A stretch of DNA of 64,000 nucleotides, taken from contig NZ_CP013910.1 in the NCBI RefSeq assembly GCF_001507665.1, positions 470,001 to 534,000 of the forward strand. Reading direction: 5' to 3'. Shown one piece after another: positions 56,230 through 64,000 of this stretch (position 1 is its first letter; every line of letters starts with the position of its first letter). The notes beneath the pieces are model-generated. The model made no database searches. It worked only from the letters and a program-made list of their open reading frames with translations, and had not been told where the DNA came from. A program made the translations under genes and the position numbers. Origin of the DNA: Deinococcus actinosclerus (GTDB lineage Bacteria > Deinococcota > Deinococci > Deinococcales > Deinococcaceae).

Positions 56230-58752
56230 ATGCCCGTGCGCCGCTCCGCGACTGTCCTGCTTCTCACGGCCCTCCTGACCGCCTGCGGCTCGGGCTCCGG
56301 CGGCAGCGGCACCAGCACGCCACCCTCGGGGGCGCCCACCCCGCCTGCGCCTGCGCCGTCTGCCCCGGCCCCGACCAGCCCGGCCGCAGCGCTGCCCACC
56401 GTGAAGTGGAGCAATCCCGCCACCTGGGGAGGCGTGCTGCCGGCCGCTGGGCAGCAGATCACCCTGCCCGCCGGGAAACGCGTCCTGCTGGACACCACCC
56501 CGCCCGACCTGGGTGGCCTGACCATCCCCACCGGCACTGTGCTGGAGTTCGACGACAGTGCCGACCGTACCCTGCGCGCCGAGTGGCTAATGGTGCACGG
56601 CGAACTGCGCGTGGGCAGCGAGGCGAAGCCCTTCACGCACCACGCCGAGATCCTCCTGACGAACGCCGTCCCCGGCGAGGACGTCATGAGCATGGGTGAC
56701 CGTGTGCTGGGCGTCATGGACGGCACCCTCGAACTCCACGGGCAGCCGCGGGTCGCCTGGACGCGCCTGAACGCCACCGCCCGCCGGGGCAGCACCACCC
56801 TGACCCTGGAGCGCGCCCCCGACTGGCAGCCCGGCGACAGCCTCACCGTGACGAGCACGGACTTTAACGCGAACCAGACCGAGCAGGTCACCGTGCAGCG
56901 CGTCAGCGGCAGCGCCGTCACCCTGGCCGCACCCCTGAGGTACACGCACTGGGGCGACCCGATCACCGTCGCGGGCCTGAGCGTGAACGAACGCGCCGAG
57001 GTGGGCCTCCTGACCCGGAACGTCCGCGTGGCCGCCACGGACGACGCCACGCAGACCCGGGTGGGCGCGCACGTCATGATCATGGGCGCCGCCCAGGCCC
57101 GCATCGAAGGCGCGGAATTCACCCGCGTGGGGCAGCTGAACACCCTGCGCCGCTACCCCGTGCACTTCCACCAGCTGGGCAGCGCCCCCGCCTCGTACTT
57201 GCGGGGCAGCAGCGTGCACGAGTCGTACAACCGCTGCGTGGTCGTCCACGGCACCCGTGACCTGCGCGTGCAGGACAACGTCACCTTCGACAATATCGGC
57301 CACTGCCTCTTCCTGGAAGACGGCGACGAGACCGGCAACACCCTCAGCGGGAACCTCGTCACGCGCGTCAGGGCGCCCGACGCCAAACAGGGGCAGACGC
57401 CGCTGCTCGACAGCGACAAACGCCCCGCCGGGTACTGGATCACTCACCCCGCCAACACCGTCAGGAACAACGTGGCCGCCGGGGTGGACGGCACCGGCTT
57501 CTGGCTCGCGTTCCCCGAGCACCCCACCGGGCTCGCCTCCGCGAGGACCGACCTCTGGCCCCGCCGCACTCCCCTGGGCGACTTCAGCGGGAATACGGCG
57601 CACAGCACCGACCGCGGCCTGAACCTCGACAATGGCCCGAAAGCGGACGGCACCACCGAGGTCACGTATTACGCGCCCGTCACCACCCCGAGCGACCCCA
57701 AGAGTGCGCCCGTCACCGCCACCCTGAGTGACTTCACCGCTTACAAGAACCGAGACCACGGCGTGTGGCTGCGCGGGAAAGGCCACGTCCTCTTGAACGC
57801 CACGCTCGCGGACAACGGCGTCGGCGCGACCTTCGCCAGCGACGCCAGTACCCTCAGGGGCGGCCTTCTCATCGGCGAGACCCCCAACCTCGGCCAGCCT
57901 GAGGGCTGGGAACCCACCGGCACCGGCGGCCGCGCCCTGCCGCGCCCCTGGGACCCCGGCTTCCCCATTCGTGGCTACCAGTTCTACGACGGGCACGTCA
58001 CCATCGACGGCGCGGCCCTCGCCGGCTTCACGCCCGACGCGACCCGGCAGGCCAGCGGGCTCGGGTACCTCACGAAGAATGCCTTCAGCGTCGTCCCCAC
58101 CAACAACGCCCTGAACCTCCGCTGGGCCGACGCCAGCCCCCGCGTGTACTTCCCGGCCGCGCAACCCGACAGGGACGGCGACAAGGCCGCCACGTTCCTC
58201 GACACCGACGGCACCGTCACCGGCACGGCCGGGCTGACCGTCACCGCCAGCCCCCTCCTGAAAGGCGCGCCCGACTGCACCCCCAACGCTGGCTGGAACG
58301 CCAGCACCTGCCCCGGCGCGTACACCCGCCTGTGGCTGCAGGACGTCACCGGCGGCAAGCTCGCCCCCGTCACCGTGACCGGCCCGCACGGCACCGTCAG
58401 CCTCACCGGGACGCCGGGCAACTTCACCAGTTTCAGCACCAGCGCCCGCCTGAACCAGACCTACACCCTGACCCCCAGCGCCGCTAGCCCCCACCTGCGC
58501 CTCGGCCTCCAGAACCGCCAGCCCGGCGACACCCTGACCGTCACGCTGCCCGCCGCTGCGGAGCCCCGCATCTACCGCGACTGGTGGATCGACAACCGCA
58601 ACCTCCTGAAAAAAGTCACCCCCGCGGCCCTGCCGGGCACCACCGGCGACAGCTACGCCTACGAGAACGGCCAGCTCACCCTGAAGCTCGTCGTGCAGGC
58701 CAGCCGGGACTCCGCCCAGGTGGAGATCTGCACGACCGACCTGTGCAAATGA
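56230..58752 (+). CDS. G8-domain beta-helix lipoprotein (CEMIP-like)
   Basis: An 840-residue lipoprotein. The signal peptide ends in LLTAC (lipobox). After a Ser/Pro/Ala linker comes a G8 domain (VKWSNPATWGGVLPAAGQQI ... VLLDTTPPDLGGLTI, about residues 58-180), then right-handed beta-helix repeats with RYPVHFHQLG, VHESYNRCVVVHGT and FDNIGHCLFLEDG. This is the arrangement of the hyaluronan-degrading CEMIP/TMEM2 and PKHD1L1 proteins of animals. It probably binds or cuts an extracellular polysaccharide. TATCAT stands six bases before the ATG (leaderless). Confidence 0.8.
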   Translation: MPVRRSATVLLLTALLTACGSGSGGSGTSTPPSGAPTPPAPAPSAPAPTSPAAALPTVKWSNPATWGGVLPAAGQQITLPAGKRVLLDTTPPDLGGLTIPTGTVLEFDDSADRTLRAEWLMVHGELRVGSEAKPFTHHAEILLTNAVPGEDVMSMGDRVLGVMDGTLELHGQPRVAWTRLNATARRGSTTLTLERAPDWQPGDSLTVTSTDFNANQTEQVTVQRVSGSAVTLAAPLRYTHWGDPITVAGLSVNERAEVGLLTRNVRVAATDDATQTRVGAHVMIMGAAQARIEGAEFTRVGQLNTLRRYPVHFHQLGSAPASYLRGSSVHESYNRCVVVHGTRDLRVQDNVTFDNIGHCLFLEDGDETGNTLSGNLVTRVRAPDAKQGQTPLLDSDKRPAGYWITHPANTVRNNVAAGVDGTGFWLAFPEHPTGLASARTDLWPRRTPLGDFSGNTAHSTDRGLNLDNGPKADGTTEVTYYAPVTTPSDPKSAPVTATLSDFTAYKNRDHGVWLRGKGHVLLNATLADNGVGATFASDASTLRGGLLIGETPNLGQPEGWEPTGTGGRALPRPWDPGFPIRGYQFYDGHVTIDGAALAGFTPDATRQASGLGYLTKNAFSVVPTNNALNLRWADASPRVYFPAAQPDRDGDKAATFLDTDGTVTGTAGLTVTASPLLKGAPDCTPNAGWNASTCPGAYTRLWLQDVTGGKLAPVTVTGPHGTVSLTGTPGNFTSFSTSARLNQTYTLTPSAASPHLRLGLQNRQPGDTLTVTLPAAAEPRIYRDWWIDNRNLLKKVTPAALPGTTGDSYAYENGQLTLKLVVQASRDSAQVEICTTDLCK

Positions 58753-58975
58753 GGGGCTGTGGGCGCTGAACCAGGAGATGTGAACGCTTTGCTTGGCAGC
58801 CAAATGGACGGCAGTCGAATGGACTGAATCTGTCGGTCAATCCAAGTGGAAACGATTCGTGGAGCAGGAAACCAATCGGTCTGATGAGCGGCCATGTGTT
58901 GCGGTGGGGCTAAATGACCCATTTCTTGTCTCATGTTGGTGTGCAGAGTGGCCTCATCTGATTTAGATTGGCTTC
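58753..58975. other. Low-GC intergenic region
   Basis: About 220 bases with no plausible gene, clearly lower in GC than the flanks. It ends in the TAGATT box of the next gene. Confidence 0.4.
58964..58969 (+). promoter_or_regulatory. Leaderless -10 box TAGATT
   Basis: TAGATT ends six bases before the ATG at 58976. Confidence 0.5.
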
Positions 58976-59437
58976 ATGCGGATGGCTTGGCGCGGCTTCT
59001 CTACCCTGGGTGTCGTGTTGCACCTAGGGGGGCGGCTGACGCTGGTCAGAGCTTCCGGAAGTCAATGTCTGAACCTCGGACTTAACCATTGCGTGCCCAC
59101 AGCCATGTTGATCTCTGGAGTTGCATCCCTCTTGGCTTGTGCATGCTTTGTCGCAGGCTTTATATTTTATTTACAGGTGGCGTCGGATTATAAAGTCGAT
59201 AGATATGCTGACGACACTTTTACGTATAAAAGAACGATTTTTGCTGCATTCTATCTTGGACTAGGCGGACTTTTCACTCTGTTTGATGGGATGAAGAGAT
59301 GTGTTCTGTTGTGGGAATCGCAAAATCAATCATCCTTGTTTAGTTCCTGGGACGGCGTCCTTACTGGCCTCTGCTTTACATGCCTGGGGGCGCTGTCAGC
59401 TCTGCTCCTTGTGTACCGTAAAAAGACGGCACTCTAG
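58976..59437 (+). CDS. Low-GC membrane protein, unknown
   Basis: A 153-residue protein with Cys-rich hydrophobic segments (MLISGVASLLACACFVAGFIFYL, IFAAFYLGLGGLFTLFDGM, GVLTGLCFTCLGALSALLLVY). Its base composition is plainly lower in GC than the rest of the window, with codons such as TTT, ATA and TTA, which suggests recent acquisition. The ATG at 58976 is chosen because TAGATT stands six bases upstream; a later ATG at 59105 is possible. I do not recognise it. Confidence 0.55.
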   Translation: MRMAWRGFSTLGVVLHLGGRLTLVRASGSQCLNLGLNHCVPTAMLISGVASLLACACFVAGFIFYLQVASDYKVDRYADDTFTYKRTIFAAFYLGLGGLFTLFDGMKRCVLLWESQNQSSLFSSWDGVLTGLCFTCLGALSALLLVYRKKTAL

Positions 59438-59496
59438 GTCAAGCTGTGAGCTGGCCCTACGATGATCTCAAAGTCGTCAGACATGCTGAAGTACCC

Positions 59497-60429
59497 CTAC
59501 AGATAGATTTGAGTGCCCCGCGCGACCAGCGTGTCGAAGGCGGCTGGCAGGCGTTCGATGCGGTTCCAGCGCAGGTCGAGTTTCCGCAGGGCGGGCAGGT
59601 GCGCCAGCCCCTCCGGCAGGGTGGATAGCCCGTTGGCGCGCAGGTCCAGGGTGTGCAGCGCCTTCAGGTTCTCCAGCGCGTCCGGAACGTGCGTCAGCGC
59701 ATTGAAGCGCAGGTTCAGGGTCGTCAGGCGGGAAAGTTGCCCCAGTGAATCCGGCAGGTCCGTCAGCGCGTTGCCCTGAAGGTCAAGCACCTCCAGCGCC
59801 CCGCACCTGCCCAGGCTGGCGGGCAGCGCGGTCAGGCGGGCGTTCATGACGTGCAGCTCCCGCAACTCACCCAGCCCCCCGAGGCTGTCCGGCAGGGCCT
59901 CCAGCGGGTTGCCGTACAGCCGCAGTTCCGTCAGGGCACTCAGGTCGCCCAGCCATCCGGGCAGGCGCGTCAGGGCGTTGTCCGTCACGTTCAGGTACGT
60001 CAGGGCGCCCAGGTGCCGCATGGACTCCGGCAGGGTGGTCAGTCGGTTGTGGCTCAGGTACAGGAACGCCAGCCGACCCAGCCCGCCGAACACGTCCGGC
60101 AGGGCTGTCAGCTCGTTGTGGCCCAGGTCCAGCATCCGCAGCTCGCGCAGGTCGCCCAGCGCGGCTGGCAGCGCCGTGAAACGGTTCGCGGACAGGTTCA
60201 GCGTCCGTAGCCCGCCGCGCGTCCACACCCAGTCCGGCACGCCCGTCAGCGCGTTGTCGTACACGCTGAAGACCGTCAGGTCCGGCGCGGCCTCCCGCTC
60301 CGGCAGCGCGCGCAGGCCCAGCCCGTCCAGATTCACCTGCTGTACCCCCGACCAGTCGGGACAGGCCAGCAGCGCCGCCCCCCGCAGAGCCGAGAGGTGC
60401 TGGTGCGTGGGCAGCGTGACCGCAGACAT
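59497..60429 (-). CDS. Leucine-rich repeat protein
   Basis: A 310-residue protein made almost wholly of about eleven 23-residue LRR units of the LxxLxLxxNxLTxLP type (LRTLNLSANRFTALPAALG, LTYLNVTDNALTRLPGWLG), the Shoc2-like bacterial class. No signal peptide, so cytoplasmic. It should bind a protein ligand. A TACGCT box lies six bases before the ATG. Confidence 0.88.
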   Translation of the reverse strand: MSAVTLPTHQHLSALRGAALLACPDWSGVQQVNLDGLGLRALPEREAAPDLTVFSVYDNALTGVPDWVWTRGGLRTLNLSANRFTALPAALGDLRELRMLDLGHNELTALPDVFGGLGRLAFLYLSHNRLTTLPESMRHLGALTYLNVTDNALTRLPGWLGDLSALTELRLYGNPLEALPDSLGGLGELRELHVMNARLTALPASLGRCGALEVLDLQGNALTDLPDSLGQLSRLTTLNLRFNALTHVPDALENLKALHTLDLRANGLSTLPEGLAHLPALRKLDLRWNRIERLPAAFDTLVARGTQIYL

Positions 60430-60472
60430 GCCCGCAGCGTAGCGGCAGCGGGCACGGCACGGGCATGCAGGT

Positions 60473-60521
60473 GAGCTGTGGGCTCGGAGGATGCCTGCTC
60501 ATTCCTCACAGCCCACAGCTC
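60473..60521. repeat. Long intergenic hairpin
   Basis: GAGCTGTGGGCT (60473-60484) and AGCCCACAGCTC (60510-60521) form a 12-bp perfect stem that extends through GAGGA/TCCTC towards a six-base loop. It lies between the LRR and reductase genes. Confidence 0.55.
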
Positions 60522-60531
60522 AGAGCCCGGC

Positions 60532-61392
60532 TCAGTCCTTTCTGGGCAGGGCGAGGCCCATCTGCTGGTACATCTGGTACTGGGGGGCGCCGCCGAGCAT
60601 GTTCTGGCCGCCGTCGACGGGCAGGATGACGCCCGTGACGTAGCTGGCGGCGTCACTGACAAGGAACAGGGCGGCGTTGGCGATGTCCTGCGGAATGCCG
60701 AAGCGGCCCAGCGGGACGGTGCTCATGAATTGCTGCCGGGTCCGTTCGTCGGGCGCGAGGCGGGCCATGCCCTCGGTGCCGTCGATGGGGCCGGGGATGA
60801 TGGCGTTCACGCGGATGCCGCGCAGGCCCCATTCGACGGCGAGGGTGCGGGTCAGGGCGTCCACGCCGGCCTTCGCGGCGACGACGTGCGCCTGCATGGG
60901 GACGGGCACGCCGTACGCGCTGATCGAGAGGACGTTCCCGCCGGGGGTCGTCAGGTGGGGCGCGCAGGCCTTGATGGTGTTGTACGTGCCGAGCAGGTCG
61001 ATGTCCACGACGGTCTTGAAGCCGTTGGGGCTGATGCCGTCCACGGGTGCGGGGAAGTTCCCGGCGGCGCCTGCCAGGACGATATCGATGGGCCCGAAGG
61101 TCGCGACGGCCTGTTCGGCGGCGGCCTGGAGGGCGGCGATGTCGCGCACGTCGGCGCTCACGCCGATGGCCTGCCCGCCCGCGTCATTGATGCCCTGCGC
61201 GGCCGTCTGGGCTTTCTCGAGGTTGCGGCCCAGGATGGTGACCTTGCAGCCGTGCGCGGCGAGGCTCTGCGCGATGCCGAGGTTGATGCCGCTGCCGCCC
61301 CCGGTGATCAGGGCGTGCTTGCTCTGCAGGAGGTCGGGGCGGAAGGTGCTGTCGGCGGTGCCGGGCTGGAGGGTACCGGGGGTCTGGCTCAT
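60532..61392 (-). CDS. 2,4-dienoyl-CoA reductase (SDR family)
   Basis: A 286-residue short-chain dehydrogenase of the DECR type. The cofactor site is [14 protein letters not shown], with [26 protein letters not shown] matching the mitochondrial dienoyl-CoA reductase signature (GNF-x2-P ... SPN-x2-KT-x2-DI-x-L-x-GT). The usual YxxxK Tyr is absent before Lys (HVVAAKAG), as in DECR. It reduces 2,4-dienoyl-CoA with NADPH. AAGGAG precedes the ATG. Its neighbour is a dienoyl-CoA isomerase. Confidence 0.85.
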   Translation of the reverse strand: MSQTPGTLQPGTADSTFRPDLLQSKHALITGGGSGINLGIAQSLAAHGCKVTILGRNLEKAQTAAQGINDAGGQAIGVSADVRDIAALQAAAEQAVATFGPIDIVLAGAAGNFPAPVDGISPNGFKTVVDIDLLGTYNTIKACAPHLTTPGGNVLSISAYGVPVPMQAHVVAAKAGVDALTRTLAVEWGLRGIRVNAIIPGPIDGTEGMARLAPDERTRQQFMSTVPLGRFGIPQDIANAALFLVSDAASYVTGVILPVDGGQNMLGGAPQYQMYQQMGLALPRKD

Positions 61393-61415
61393 GGTGGGGC
61401 TCCTTGAAGGGGTCT

Positions 61416-61488
61416 GAGGGTCGAAAGGTCTGAGGGTCTAAGGGGTTGAAGATGGATGGGGATGAGGGGCTTTGACGCTTCGACCCTC
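61416..61488. repeat. Inverted and direct repeats between reductase and isomerase genes
   Basis: GAGGGTCGAA (61416-61425) and TTCGACCCTC (61479-61488) are inverted. GGTCTGAGGGTC occurs twice (61411 and 61427) with a 16-base period. Confidence 0.5.
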
Positions 61489-61499
61489 GTCCCTCGACC

Positions 61500-62237
61500 C
61501 TACTTCAGTGCCTGGGCGAGGCCCTCGGCGGTCATGTGCTGCGCGTTCCAGCGGACCGCCTGTTCGAGGCTCTGCGCGTGGGGGAGGCGGTCCTGCAGGG
61601 TGCGTTTGGTGCCCTCGACCGCGCGGGGCGGCAGGGTGGCCAGTCCGGCGGCGAGGGTGTTCGCCCGCTCGAACAGGGCGTCCGGGTTGGGCAGGACTTC
61701 GGTGATCAGGCCCCAGCGTTCGGCGGTGGGCGCGTCGATGGGGTCGCCGGTCAGGGCGAGGTGTGCCGTGCGGCCGGTGCCGATCAGGTGAGGGAGTCGT
61801 TGCAGGCCGCCCAGGTCGGCGGTGATGCCCAGTTTCACCTCGGGGAGGCTGAAGCGGGCGTCCGCGCTGGCGATGCGGAGGTCGCAGGCGCTGATGAGTT
61901 CCAGGCCCGCGCCGATGCACCAGCCGTGCACGGCGGCGATCACCGGGATGGGTAGCGCGGCGAACGCGTCGATGGCGGCGTGCATCTCGGCAACGACCGT
62001 GGCGAAGGCTTCGGGGTCACCCAGGGTGGGGGCGATGACGGGAGCGCTGGCGCGGACGTCCAGGCCGGCGCTGAAGAGGTCCTGGCCGCGCAGGATCAGC
62101 GCGCGGGCGCCGCCCAGTTCGGTCAGGACGCGGGGGATCTCGGGCCAGAAGGTCGGGCCCATGCTGCCCTTCTTGCTCGTCAGGGTCAGCGTGGCGACCT
62201 CACCCGCGTGGGTGAGATTCACGTTCTGGAATGTCAT
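61500..62237 (-). CDS. Delta3,5-delta2,4-dienoyl-CoA isomerase-like crotonase
   Basis: A 245-residue crotonase. FSAGLDVRA and [21 protein letters not shown] form the CoA and oxyanion sites. Glu133 and Asp141 in [13 protein letters not shown] lie eight residues apart, the spacing of Glu196 and Asp204 in rat dienoyl-CoA isomerase ECH1; plain hydratases lack this Asp. It should shift 3,5-dienoyl-CoA to 2,4-dienoyl-CoA, the substrate of the reductase encoded next to it. TACAGT stands six bases before the ATG. Confidence 0.82.
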   Translation of the reverse strand: MTFQNVNLTHAGEVATLTLTSKKGSMGPTFWPEIPRVLTELGGARALILRGQDLFSAGLDVRASAPVIAPTLGDPEAFATVVAEMHAAIDAFAALPIPVIAAVHGWCIGAGLELISACDLRIASADARFSLPEVKLGITADLGGLQRLPHLIGTGRTAHLALTGDPIDAPTAERWGLITEVLPNPDALFERANTLAAGLATLPPRAVEGTKRTLQDRLPHAQSLEQAVRWNAQHMTAEGLAQALK

Positions 62238-62326
62238 GCGTCCACTGTACCCCGCGCCGGTGAACCGGGTTCAAAATTCCCCGGGCGCGATTCGGACGCT
62301 GTGGCCTGCCGGGTGCGCGGCTGGTC

Positions 62327-62332
62327 TAGAAT
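62327..62332 (+). promoter_or_regulatory. Leaderless -10 box TAGAAT of the histidine kinase
   Basis: TAGAAT ends eight bases before the ATG at 62341. The isomerase's own -10 (TACAGT, minus strand, 62249-62244) lies about 80 bases away. Confidence 0.5.
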
Positions 62333-62340
62333 GCCCGGCA

Positions 62341-63924
62341 ATGTCGGCCGTTCCTGCTCTCGCCGAGCCTGCAGTGTCAGACGCGGCGATCCACTCACGG
62401 GCCGCGCCCAGCCTGCGGCAGGTGCTGCTGCGGCCCTTCGCGCTGCCCTTCGCGCTGCTGCTGGGCGTCGGGGTTCTGGTTGCCTACGGGGTGAACCAGA
62501 ACGACCAGGCGCTCAACCAGGTGCTCGACGCCCAGACCCGACTGCAGCTCATCACGGACCTCGCGCAGCAGGTCTCCACCATGGAAAACGGGCAGCGCGG
62601 CTTCGTGATCACCGGCCAGGACGACTTCCTGCAACCCTACGGGGACGGCAAGCTGGCCTTCCAGGCCGACGTCTTCGCGCTGCACGACCTGAGCGTCACG
62701 CCGCTGCAGCGCAGCAACCTGGGGCGGGTGCAGGCGATCGTGGCCCGCTGGGACGAGGAGTCGGCGCAGCCGGAGATCCGCGTGCGCCGGGACTCCCTGG
62801 AACGCGCCGCCGCGCGGGTCAGCAACGGCGTGGGGCGCACCCTGCTGAACGACGCCCGCGCCGTACTGGACATCATGGCCACCAACGAGACCGTGCGGTT
62901 GAACACCGCCGCCGATCAGAGCCGCACCCTGCTCAGCCGCGTGCGCTGGGTCAGCGCGGGGGGCCTGCTGCTCAGCATCACGCTGCTGATCCTGACCGCC
63001 TACCGCGTGACCCGCACGGTCAGCCGCACCGTGCTGAACCTGAACGGCGCGGCGCAGGCCATCGCGCAGGGGGACTACGCGCGCCGCACCCCGCCCATGC
63101 CCGTGCGGGAACTCGCGCAGCTGGGCGCGCAGTTTGACGCGATGGCGGGCGCCGTGCAGGAACGCGAAGGGCAGCTGCGCGCCACCGCCGAGGCCTTGCA
63201 GGCCAGCAACACCCACCTCGAACGCAGCAACCGCGAACTCGAACAGTTCGCGTACGTCGCCAGCCACGACCTGCAAGAACCCCTGCGCACCATCGGCAGC
63301 TACACCGAACTGCTCGCCCGGCGCTACCAGGGACAGCTCGACGACCGCGCCGACCAGTACATCGCCTTCACCACCTCGGCCACGCTGCGCATGAAGACCC
63401 TGATTCAGGATCTGCTCGCGTACTCGCGCGTGCGCAAGGCCCCGCGCATCACGCAGGAGGTGAACCTCCAGGGTCTCGCCCGGGACATCGTCACGGATCT
63501 GAGCGTGCAGATCGAGGGCAGCGGCGCGCAGGTCGACATCGGCCCGCTGCCCACCCTGCGCAGCAACCCGGACCTGCTGCGCCACGCCCTGCAGAACCTG
63601 ATCGGCAACGCCCTGAAATTCCAGCGTCCCGGCGTGCCTCCGCGCGTGCGCGTGAGTGCCGAGCGCGAGGCGCAGCGCTGGGTGATTCACGTGCAGGACA
63701 ACGGCATCGGGATCGCCCCGGAATACCACGAGCGGATCTTCGGGGTGTTCCAGCGCCTGCACGGCATGGACGAGTACACGGGCAGCGGCATCGGCCTGGC
63801 CGTCACGCGCAGCGCCGCCGAGCAGCTCGGCGGTGACCTGTGGCTGGACAGCACCCCCGGCCAGGGCAGTACCTTCCATCTGGCGCTGCCGCTGACGCCC
63901 GCCCCCACCGGAGCCCCCCTATGA
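62341..63924 (+). CDS. CHASE3-domain sensor histidine kinase
   Basis: A 527-residue membrane kinase. TM1 is at about 31-52, a CHASE3 sensor domain at 52-200 ([21 protein letters not shown]), TM2 at about 203-222, then HAMP, a coiled coil, and the dimerisation helix with His309 ([18 protein letters not shown]). The ATPase domain follows with N-box [12 protein letters not shown]1 [11 protein letters not shown] and G2 [10 protein letters not shown]. Its stop overlaps the response-regulator start (ATGA), so the pair is coupled. Signal unknown. Confidence 0.92.
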   Translation: MSAVPALAEPAVSDAAIHSRAAPSLRQVLLRPFALPFALLLGVGVLVAYGVNQNDQALNQVLDAQTRLQLITDLAQQVSTMENGQRGFVITGQDDFLQPYGDGKLAFQADVFALHDLSVTPLQRSNLGRVQAIVARWDEESAQPEIRVRRDSLERAAARVSNGVGRTLLNDARAVLDIMATNETVRLNTAADQSRTLLSRVRWVSAGGLLLSITLLILTAYRVTRTVSRTVLNLNGAAQAIAQGDYARRTPPMPVRELAQLGAQFDAMAGAVQEREGQLRATAEALQASNTHLERSNRELEQFAYVASHDLQEPLRTIGSYTELLARRYQGQLDDRADQYIAFTTSATLRMKTLIQDLLAYSRVRKAPRITQEVNLQGLARDIVTDLSVQIEGSGAQVDIGPLPTLRSNPDLLRHALQNLIGNALKFQRPGVPPRVRVSAEREAQRWVIHVQDNGIGIAPEYHERIFGVFQRLHGMDEYTGSGIGLAVTRSAAEQLGGDLWLDSTPGQGSTFHLALPLTPAPTGAPL

Positions 63925-64000
63925 CCACCAGACCAGTCGAGATCCTGCTCGTCGAGGACAACCCTGCCGACGTGATGCTCACCCAGGAAGCCTTCGAGGA
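63921..64000 (+). CDS. Response regulator, N-terminal part (Rcp1-like), partial
   Basis: ATG at 63921 overlaps the kinase stop. The visible 26 residues, [19 protein letters not shown] after MTTRPVE, are the start of a receiver domain with the acidic DN pair and the [10 protein letters not shown] block of the Rcp1 class of single-domain regulators. The gene runs off the right edge. Confidence 0.85.
   Translation, partial: MTTRPVEILLVEDNPADVMLTQEAFE

Overview
The window is about 64 kb of GC-rich DNA (roughly two thirds G+C by eye) with the character of a Deinococcus chromosome. The signs are an RqkA-like protein kinase with a PQQ-type propeller, many Nudix proteins, an NAMPT-type NAD salvage enzyme, a Nudix gene between pheS and pheT, and above all about 25 genes whose start codon lies only 5-9 bases after a TANNNT -10 box. 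That last arrangement is the leaderless-mRNA signature known from Deinococcus. No rRNA, tRNA, CRISPR array, transposase or integrase was recognised.

Bases 1-8720 are the late right-hand part of a siphovirus-like prophage: the end of a long tail protein, two further tail genes, a pectate-lyase-fold tailspike entered through a G7 run that looks like a -1 frameshift site, an SGNH hydrolase, a 46-codon membrane peptide bracketed by terminators, two holin-like membrane genes, a GH108-type endolysin and a small late gene. These genes have strong Shine-Dalgarno sites and no leaderless promoters. Bases 8746-10471 hold a cargo (moron-like) segment: a membrane protein, a secreted Excalibur-type nuclease and small hypotheticals, three of them with host-type leaderless promoters. 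At about 10480 the prophage ends inside comM, which keeps its N-terminal 320 codons and loses the rest.

Bases 10.5-21.4 kb carry tatA, the quinoprotein-type Ser/Thr kinase, a TPR-GGDEF diguanylate cyclase, an ABC-2 exporter pair, a beta-propeller lipoprotein and a VWA/MoxR pair. Bases 21.5-27.2 kb hold CoxG and MocA homologues (so a molybdo-hydroxylase accessory set with no structural subunits), an M24 peptidase and two metallophosphoesterases. Bases 27.5-33.9 kb are gltB-gltD. Bases 34-40.6 kb hold a membrane protein/XRE regulator pair, a SnoaL-like protein, an HD-GYP phosphodiesterase, glyA, a cation/proton antiporter and a lamin-tail lipoprotein.

Bases 40.65-44.8 kb are pheS-nudix-pheT, preceded by what looks like a translation-coupled attenuator: a leaderless 19-residue leader peptide with one Phe codon, an antiterminator and a terminator. 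Bases 44.9-54 kb contain an alpha/beta hydrolase, a tandem-Nudix protein diverging from a glycosyltransferase through overlapping -10 boxes, a YihY protein, an FlK-like thioesterase, malic enzyme, and dnaX behind a coupled small leaderless ORF. Bases 54-64 kb hold a macro-domain/NAMPT operon, a CEMIP-like G8 lipoprotein, a low-GC membrane protein, an LRR protein, a dienoyl-CoA reductase and dienoyl-CoA isomerase for unsaturated fatty acid oxidation, and a CHASE3 histidine kinase with the start of its response regulator.
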